A stretch of DNA of 64,000 nucleotides, taken from contig NW_024881693.1 of NCBI RefSeq assembly GCF_019059575.1, positions 434,001-498,000 of the forward strand, given 5' to 3'. This document shows, in pieces, positions 58,000 through 64,000 of this stretch. This stretch comes from Amphibalanus amphitrite. Lineage: Eukaryota > Arthropoda > Thecostraca > Balanomorpha > Balanidae. Under the pieces are notes generated by a model, which was given only the letters and a program-made list of their open reading frames with translations, ran no database searches and was not told where the DNA came from. The position numbers and the translations under genes were made by a program. Position 1 is the first letter of the stretch. The number at the start of each line of letters is the position of its first letter.

Positions 58000-59921
58000 C
58001 CACTGGGCTTCTATGTAGGTAGTAAAATTGAGCTCGGCGTGAAGTGCGCACATACAGGTATAGCGCATACGTACTGTATGTATATGTCACGCAGCCAATT
58101 TTTGTTCCGGTGGGTTTTAGCTTAATTAATTGGCTGCAATTTCAAAACGAGGCGTGTTTTGAAGCAAAGTTTGTTATTTTTGTTCTGTTGCTATGTGATT
58201 GATCCGCATATACATACTGTTTAAATCCCTCAAGAAGGGCGGGCGTTGCTTTAAAGCCACTGCTGCTCGTGGACACGCTCGGGTAATATAGTAAAAAGTA
58301 TCCGCTAGATTTTGTGTTTGCGGAAACATGTCCAGAAATCCCACCTTTGAATAGGTCACCCAGATCGCATCGGCATGCTCTCTGACATCACGGCCTAGTT
58401 ATGCTAGCGGTTTTATAGTTGTAACAGCTAACGCCGCGTAATCCCCAGTGCGTGCTCGACGCTGGTCTTTTGGGACAGGAAGAATGTTTTGTACTTACCG
58501 GCCATCGCCAGATATTAATGGGTTCTTATCGTCTCAAGATAACATGTATGACACGGCATTCTTGGAATCCCGTCCACTGGATAGCCCAGTCCGAACTGCG
58601 CTATTGCCGCATGCCACCAGTGCTCTGCTGGCCGACCGATCCAAAAACAGTCGGCATTTTAATCGCCTGCGGGCTCTCAAATTGCGCCATTTCAGGGATA
58701 ACCCGTCGGAGGACCTTCCCATTGGTACAGGGAGCGTCTCTGCAAGGTTGGACGCACGTTCGGGGCGTTCCCGTGCCGGACTGTTCTTTGGGGACACTGA
58801 CCGATCGGAAAACTCCATGAGGGTCGGTCTCCTTTTGTCAGCGGGGGCTTGTCAAGCTGCGCAGTGAGGTCTGTAGGTATGTCTGCGTGCCTCGCGACAC
58901 ACGCGAGCCACATTCCTCACAGAGAGTGGCACTTGGATGGTCTGTCGTCCCTGCAGGAAAGTGTACCTACGACCGAAGCGATGTAAATACTTGTGTCGAT
59001 CGGCGGAAGATCGAGGGTGTGCGCGTCATGTGGTGTCTGCTGGGTTAGAATTAGGACGGTGGGTCATTAGGAGGTGCGTCACGTTTAGAATCAGGGATAG
59101 CAACTTGTAATTTATGCATTTATCAAGCATATGTATACCAAGGCATTTTTACTGCGAGTTCGTTCAGTAAGGGCAGTTCATTTATTGCGATTCGGCATCC
59201 TGAAGAGTGAAGAGCCGACCTAATTCGGCTCTCTGATGTGACCCACGTCCCATCTTCCTCTAAGATTCTCTCCGGGAGTCGTTTCTGACATTTCCCCACG
59301 TGCAGCAGCAGACCTTTACGACCCTCATTGTCTCATCTGGTGGAACTGACTCTGAGACCTTATTAGCCCGGACGGGAAGCCCCGAACGTCGGCACGTGTG
59401 CTGCAAGATACTATTTTTAGCATTCTGAGGTGGTTAAAAAACGCAGACGGAGTGTCTACCGGTCGTAAAAAGCGCATGTGCTAAGGGGCGTAGTGGGCAC
59501 TGCGGAGGTACTATGCTCCAGGCGAGTTGACCGACATTGAATGTCATGCAATGCGTTTAGGCTAGGCGAATATAATCTTGGACCGTGTTTTGCGATATGG
59601 AAGAGATTGCCTTGAGTTTCTCACTTGCCCTTTGACGCTCCCGCGGATAATCCGTCTTATTTTGTCCCGTTGTGAACCGATTCCCTCGCGCTCTGCATGT
59701 TCTTGGGTTATCGTAGGTGAGCTTTAGCTTATTTATATGTTGTTGCCGCCCTTGTCGTGTGACAAGAATATCGTGTGAGTCATGGGTACCGTTTGATGAT
59801 CGGATTTTCCGTGACTATTTTGGGTCACCTAAAGTTCTGCTTATGTAGGTCTTCTACATAGGAGGTGTTACGGGTGCCTACGCGACTATGTTGCATATAT
59901 ATTATATTGCACACATGACAA
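58000..59921. other. Unassigned DNA
   Basis: Open frames overlap on three frames at 58448-58867 without homology or splice support. Nothing else recognised. Confidence 0.4.
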
Positions 59922-61089
59922 TTAACCCGCGCCCCGCTGGGCTATTCAGCCATACGCGCCCTGCTGGGGGGGGGGGGGGCAGATTCTGCCCCCCTCCCTG
60001 TCTAACTTCCGAACCGATGGTCGTAGAAAGACGGGGAAAACGGCAATCGAAAGCTCTCAACAAGGCGGATCTTGAGAGCCCAAATCTTTTTGCTTAAGTA
60101 GGTCAGAGGTCAGGTCAAGGGTACAAAATGCAAGTTTCTACAGTATCGGCCTTGCACCGTAGTTGCCGAAGAATGGACTGAGACTGATTGCCCAAAACGT
60201 GTTCTTAGACTACCAAGACAATATTCATTGCATACAATGTCATTCAAATGTCAAGGTCAAGGTCAGGTCAGGTCAGGTCACCAAAAACCAAATATAGAAA
60301 AGGGCATGTGCGACACAATGTTTTATGGGTCATTTTACTCAGATAATTCAATAGGCACACTCAATAAGTGATGTGGACCACCTCTGGATGAATTTCAGGT
60401 CGAGGTCAGGTCAAGGTCAGGTCAAGTGAGGTCAAATTTTGAAGTTGGTTGTTAAGGCCTAAAAAGGTGTCTGTCTGATGCAGTTTTCACGGCGAATCGA
60501 ATGGTGCTATTTTTGTTTCCGTGCGAGGTCTAGAACTTAAAAAAAAGTCATTTTTCAAAATTTGTGTGTGTCATGACGTCATAAAATTTTGAACAACTCC
60601 CACATTTTTGAACCGATTCTTCTAAAACTTGGTATGTAGGTGCACATAGACCACTTCGCTGACATATGTTCCGTTTTTTTTCGATACACTCAAAATTTTG
60701 GATTTATAATTATTTTCCCAAAAAAGTCATTTTTTTTTAATTGGGCCGAAATCCAAAGTTTTCAAAAAACGCAGATAGCCATTTGATAGACAAAGTAGAA
60801 TCACGTATAACCTTTTTTGTTACGTCTTGATTCCTTTAAAAATGAAGATGTTAGCGGCGTTTGAAATTTTGCCGTTTTTGAGGCGAAAATGGCGAACATG
60901 ACGTCACTAAAACGTCAATTTCTCAAAACAATTCCGACGGATTTCGCTCAAATTTTCAGGGAACGTGTCAAATTGATGTATGATAAGGTACTGAAAGTTT
61001 GACGTCGCTGGCGTAACGCGTTTAGAAGTTATTGGCGAAAAACGGGAGGGGGGCAGATTCTGCCCCCCCCCCAGCGGGGCGCGGGATAA
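59922..61089 (+). mobile_element. piggyBac-like element E, both termini present
   Basis: A 1,160-bp element (59926-61085). The left side is TTAA followed by CCCGCGCCCCGCTGGG. The right side is CCCAGCGGGGCGCGGG followed by ATAA (one base off TTAA). Inner G/C tracts surround GCAGATTCTGC, also present on both sides (near 59979 and 61053), so the inverted repeat is compound. No transposase. AGGTCA half-sites are dense at about 60100-60120, 60251-60281 (including TCAAGGTCA twice) and 60396-60435. This is the best-preserved copy of the family and a good reference for the others. Confidence 0.88.
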
Positions 61090-61237
61090 CGGCAAAGCGC
61101 CGTCACGTGCCATTCTCGGCCCTGAGTAGCGCTCCACCATAAGACTTTGTCAAATGTTCGTATGGCCTTATTCCCGGTCTGGTTAGCTTCGCCAAGAGGT
61201 CAGCTCTGAACCTGACCGTTGCTAGTTGAGGACTGTT

Positions 61238-61979
61238 CAGGGGCGGCGCCACGGATTTTTGCCAGTTGTGGCAAGCCTCTGTATAAGGGGGCTTACTCTT
61301 CGCGTAAAACCTCTGTTTTGACACAGGAACCTCCTATTTGGGCTCAGGGGCCTCCTGTGCGGCACAGGGGCCTCCTGTGTGGGCACAGGGGCCCTGTGAG
61401 GCCATATGGGCCTCCTGTGCGGGCATAGGGATAGTTACGGGCCCTGGAGCCTCCTTTGCTGGCACAGGGCCTCCTATTTGGGCACAGGGGCCCTATGTGA
61501 GAGCACAGGGCTCAGGGCCTTCTGTGCGGGCATAGAGGCCTCCTGTGTGGCGACAACGGTCTCTTAGAAACTTCCCCTGTGTAAAAGGGCCTCATGTATT
61601 TATAGAGGCTTCGATCTGTTCATAGGAAGGGACTCTTTATCTCCTTTCAAGTTTTTTTTTTAATTAAGCAAGCTTAATATCTTATCATATTAAGTTCACT
61701 GCCACTGTTGTTAACGTAAGGTTCTGTGTGTCGCTGGGATAGAGGGAGGGGGCACTCCTGGTCACTTGTGCATGGGTGGCGCACTGGCGGTGTAGAAAAT
61801 AAAGCAAGGGCGGCCATCAACGCATGTAGTGTTGAGGTCATAGGGGCTTGGAATAGTTAAGACTAGTTATGTGAGTCTTTTTCGTCGGGGATGTTTCAAA
61901 TTTGTCTCATCTCAGGGATGGCAATGCTACCCCTGCCTCGCGGCAGGGTGCCCCTATGGTGGCACTGGCGCCGCCACTG
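61238..61979. mobile_element. Inverted-repeat element with internal GGGGCCTCCTGTG minisatellite
   Basis: The left end CAGGGGCGGCGCCA and the right end TGGCGCCGCCACTG (complement CAGTGGCGGCGCCA) form 14-bp inverted repeats with one mismatch, in the style of the hAT ends at 20689. The flanks (GGACTGTT and ACTGAGTT) do not match as a duplication, so the superfamily is inferred. The left half is a tandem array; the right half (61620-61960) is unassigned and non-coding. Confidence 0.65.
61322..61610. repeat. GGGGCCTCCTGTGYGGGCACA minisatellite
   Basis: About a dozen drifting copies of a 20-24-bp unit, GGGCCTCCT(G/A)T(G/T)(T/C)GGGCACA, with the last units decaying rightward. Confidence 0.8.
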
Positions 61980-63871
61980 ACTGAGTTTAGGGCCCGACTG
62001 GCCTCACAAGAGGACCAGTCTGCACCGAACCAACCAGACCCAGCGTAGGACCAGTCTTTGTTTTGTTTTGTTGGGTTAGGCCCTTTCGGTCTGGCAAGAC
62101 CATTTCAGAGCCGGGAGGATGATAGGATAAAGGGGGAGACATTGGTCTGGGCAGGCACCCTAGTGAGTCGCCGGGGCTGAGCCCGTCCAGAGGACAGGCC
62201 ACCCAGCCCCAAGGCACTCACTGCACCCGGCTACGGGGTGCGCTCCCTCGGGAGCAGCGGTGCCGCTCCAAGGGAGCAGCCCGCATGAGATAAAGTTACC
62301 TGTCCAGCCCGGAGGGGGGTTGCGGCGTGGAGGAGAAGGATTTCTGTATCCTGAGGATAGAAGCACGGAACGGTCAGGACCAGTCCGGACCGGACCCGCC
62401 CCAGCGGAGGACCAGTCTGCACTGAGCCAGCCCTGCAGCGGAGGACAGTGTCTGGATCCGGGCGGAGAACAGACAGACAGACCAGACGTGTGCGGTGTAG
62501 GCGCAGACTGCAGTCAGAGCTCCGTGAGAACTGGAAACCGGCCGCTGGAAGGCGGACGCGGCGGCGATTTTTGGCTGGCCAGGCGGCGAGACCCAGCGCC
62601 CCCTGGTGACGGGTTTCATATCCGGGCAGACAGTCTGAGCAGGGCTCTTGGACACCGCTGCTGGGGTGTGAGCGGTACACTGTTGAGAGGGGAGCGGCGG
62701 ACGGAGATGGTATCTTAGGTGTTCTCTCTGCACTCTTCTGGGGGGAGGAGCGATAGTCACTACAGAAAAACCGCGGTGCAGTGACGGATCTAGGGGGAAT
62801 GTTGCTGTGACGGATCCTTCAGCTAATCACGGACACCGCAGTTCCGTATGTGCTTTCGATCAGACGGGCTTGCGCCGCTCAGCACTACTTTATTGGAAAG
62901 ATCAGCAGTCCCACGATAACCTGGGTCTTCATTGATCATACGTTCTAGTTATATAAGCTACGCCCAGTTCCCCAATTTGCCCTCGAGCTGGAGGGGCCAG
63001 AACGTCATCAGCCATTTGAAGTGCGTGCCACTAGTCGCTTGTTTCTTCTGAGGGGAGAAGCGGCGCGTGCTACGGACCGTTGCACGGTGCGATGAACGGC
63101 CGTGTCGTGTCATGGGTAGTTGTGTACCCAGTTGAGTCGTAGACTGTATCGGAGTCGCCATTGAAGTCGCCTTTGAATCTTTTTAGCGCAGTTTATTTAT
63201 AAGAATGAAGGTTTGGAGACACAGGCGCTGCTGATCCAGGCCGCTGGATGTTGCATTAATGAGTGGGGTTCGGGAAAAACGCGTCTGCGCCTCCGACTTG
63301 GAGTAGTTCCAATGTCAAGCGTCCATGCCAATCTGCTGTTGACCGTCCGGTCGTGTATAACTCATGACTCATTCATGACTCGCGCGACTCAAAGTCGGGA
63401 GATACATTGACTCAGTGGCTCATCGGGCCGTCCCCGGGGTGGGGGCATGACAAAGGCTACGCCCCCGTTCCCCTGCCACGGCCAGCTGAACGATTAGCCT
63501 ACACCCTGGCTGCTGAATAAGACGTCCAATGAACTTGCCGCCATAACTAGGCCGATTGGAACTTCCGGTCCGGCCGGAGTCAGCTGATAAGTGTGATGTA
63601 TTGGCGATGGCCGATATGCGATCGCTTCTGCAACGGATGAGGCTCTAAACCGCGGATGATAGTCGTGATTATCGGCGATAAATGGCCTGGCACCTCCTGC
63701 TAGCGTCCGTCCACCATTTAGAGCCCTGCTATCAGATTATTTACTTAGATTATTATTTTTTGGCCCGCCTTGGAGCCCAGCAACAAGATGGCCGCAACAT
63801 CGCCTTAGCAACCGTTCTACATTGAAACTTTAACACAGGTATCCGTGGTTCATTCTTTGGTTGGACAAGCT
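61980..63871. other. Unassigned DNA with a GC-rich segment and a dispersed short repeat
   Basis: AGGACCAGTCTGCAC occurs at 62011 and 62408, with a partial copy at 62047, within a GC-rich segment (62150-62720) whose two strands both carry frames of about 150 codons. I accept neither as a gene. 62760-63870 shows nothing recognisable. Confidence 0.4.
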
Positions 63872-63891
63872 CTCACTCACTCACTCACTCA
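63872..63891. repeat. (CTCA)5 microsatellite
   Basis: Five CTCA/TCAC units directly abutting the transposon terminus at 63892. Confidence 0.9.
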
Positions 63892-64000
63892 CAGGGCTGC
63901 GGAGTCGATGGATTTTCGGCGACTCCGACTCCGACTCCGGCTTTCAAAAACCAGCTCCGACTCCGACTCCGGGCAGAATCGTCGACTCCGACCGACTCCA
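63892..64000. mobile_element. Left end of a GACTCC-type hAT element, cut by the window edge
   Basis: CAGGGCTGCGGAGTCGATGG followed by GACTCC runs matches the left end at 31549 for the first 60 bases or so. The right end lies outside the window. Confidence 0.8.

Noticed and set aside
58448-58867. Overlapping plus and minus frames of 94-139 codons
   Set aside because: Three frames are open at once, with no homology or splice signals that single one out.
61320-61535. Possible CRISPR-like spaced repeats
   Set aside because: Units are contiguous and drifting with no unique spacers; this is a minisatellite in an animal transposon.
62231-62718. Opposing frames of about 150 codons
   Set aside because: GC-rich stop-poor segment, similar length on both strands, no recognisable domain.

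Overview
The window is animal nuclear DNA. There are no operons or bacterial gene packing, coding DNA is sparse and split by GT-AG introns, and two tRNA-Ala genes with internal promoters are present. An intact Ty3/Gypsy retrotransposon and many short inverted-repeat DNA transposons fill much of the rest. The Gag and Pol style and the transposon mix suggest an arthropod, perhaps a crustacean, but nothing here fixes the species. Uninterrupted runs of G or C, 8 to 15 long, are scattered throughout, many of them at or near transposon ends.

Layout. 1-7526: mostly unassigned DNA with GC-rich islands and one hAT MITE (2423-2694). 7527-12544: an inverted-repeat element rich in TGATACAA motifs, a 41-bp perfect foldback, two tRNA-Ala(AGC) genes and a TTAA-flanked piggyBac-like element. 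13094-18503: a complete Gypsy element with two 383-bp LTRs that I read as identical, gag and pol in different frames, and a -1 frameshift signal. 20681-22670: a hAT element with perfect 8-bp target duplications, an internal 18-bp-period minisatellite and a fragment of hAT transposase. 23758-24572: a TA-flanked Tc1/mariner-like MITE. 29728-33514: two hAT elements with GACTCC-rich ends, the second carrying another degenerate minisatellite.

31085-54875 appears to hold one or more genes with long introns. There is a GC-rich promoter-like segment and untranslated first exon (donor at 31292/31293). A coding exon with a good start context follows (34134-34720, proline-rich), then a phase-matched second coding exon (44907-45057). 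A third exon-like block (54790-54875) has the same GC-rich third codon positions but does not match in phase. A separate minus-strand exon-like block (42278-42631) lies inside the 10-kb intron. That intron also holds diverged AGGTCA-rich repeats, two TTAA-flanked MITEs, a hAT MITE and a tandem array with E-box palindromes. I could not identify either gene product.

46402-64000: more hAT MITEs with recognisable target duplications (46402, 50916, 51610), a second long foldback (49136-49349), a 47-bp tandem duplication (53218), three piggyBac-like elements dense in AGGTCA half-sites (56410-61085), a third element with an internal minisatellite (61238-61979), and at the right edge the start of another GACTCC-type hAT element.

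The only complete autonomous element is the Gypsy copy. The other transposons seen are non-autonomous or broken. Exon calls rest on splice motifs, phase and codon bias only, and need RNA evidence.
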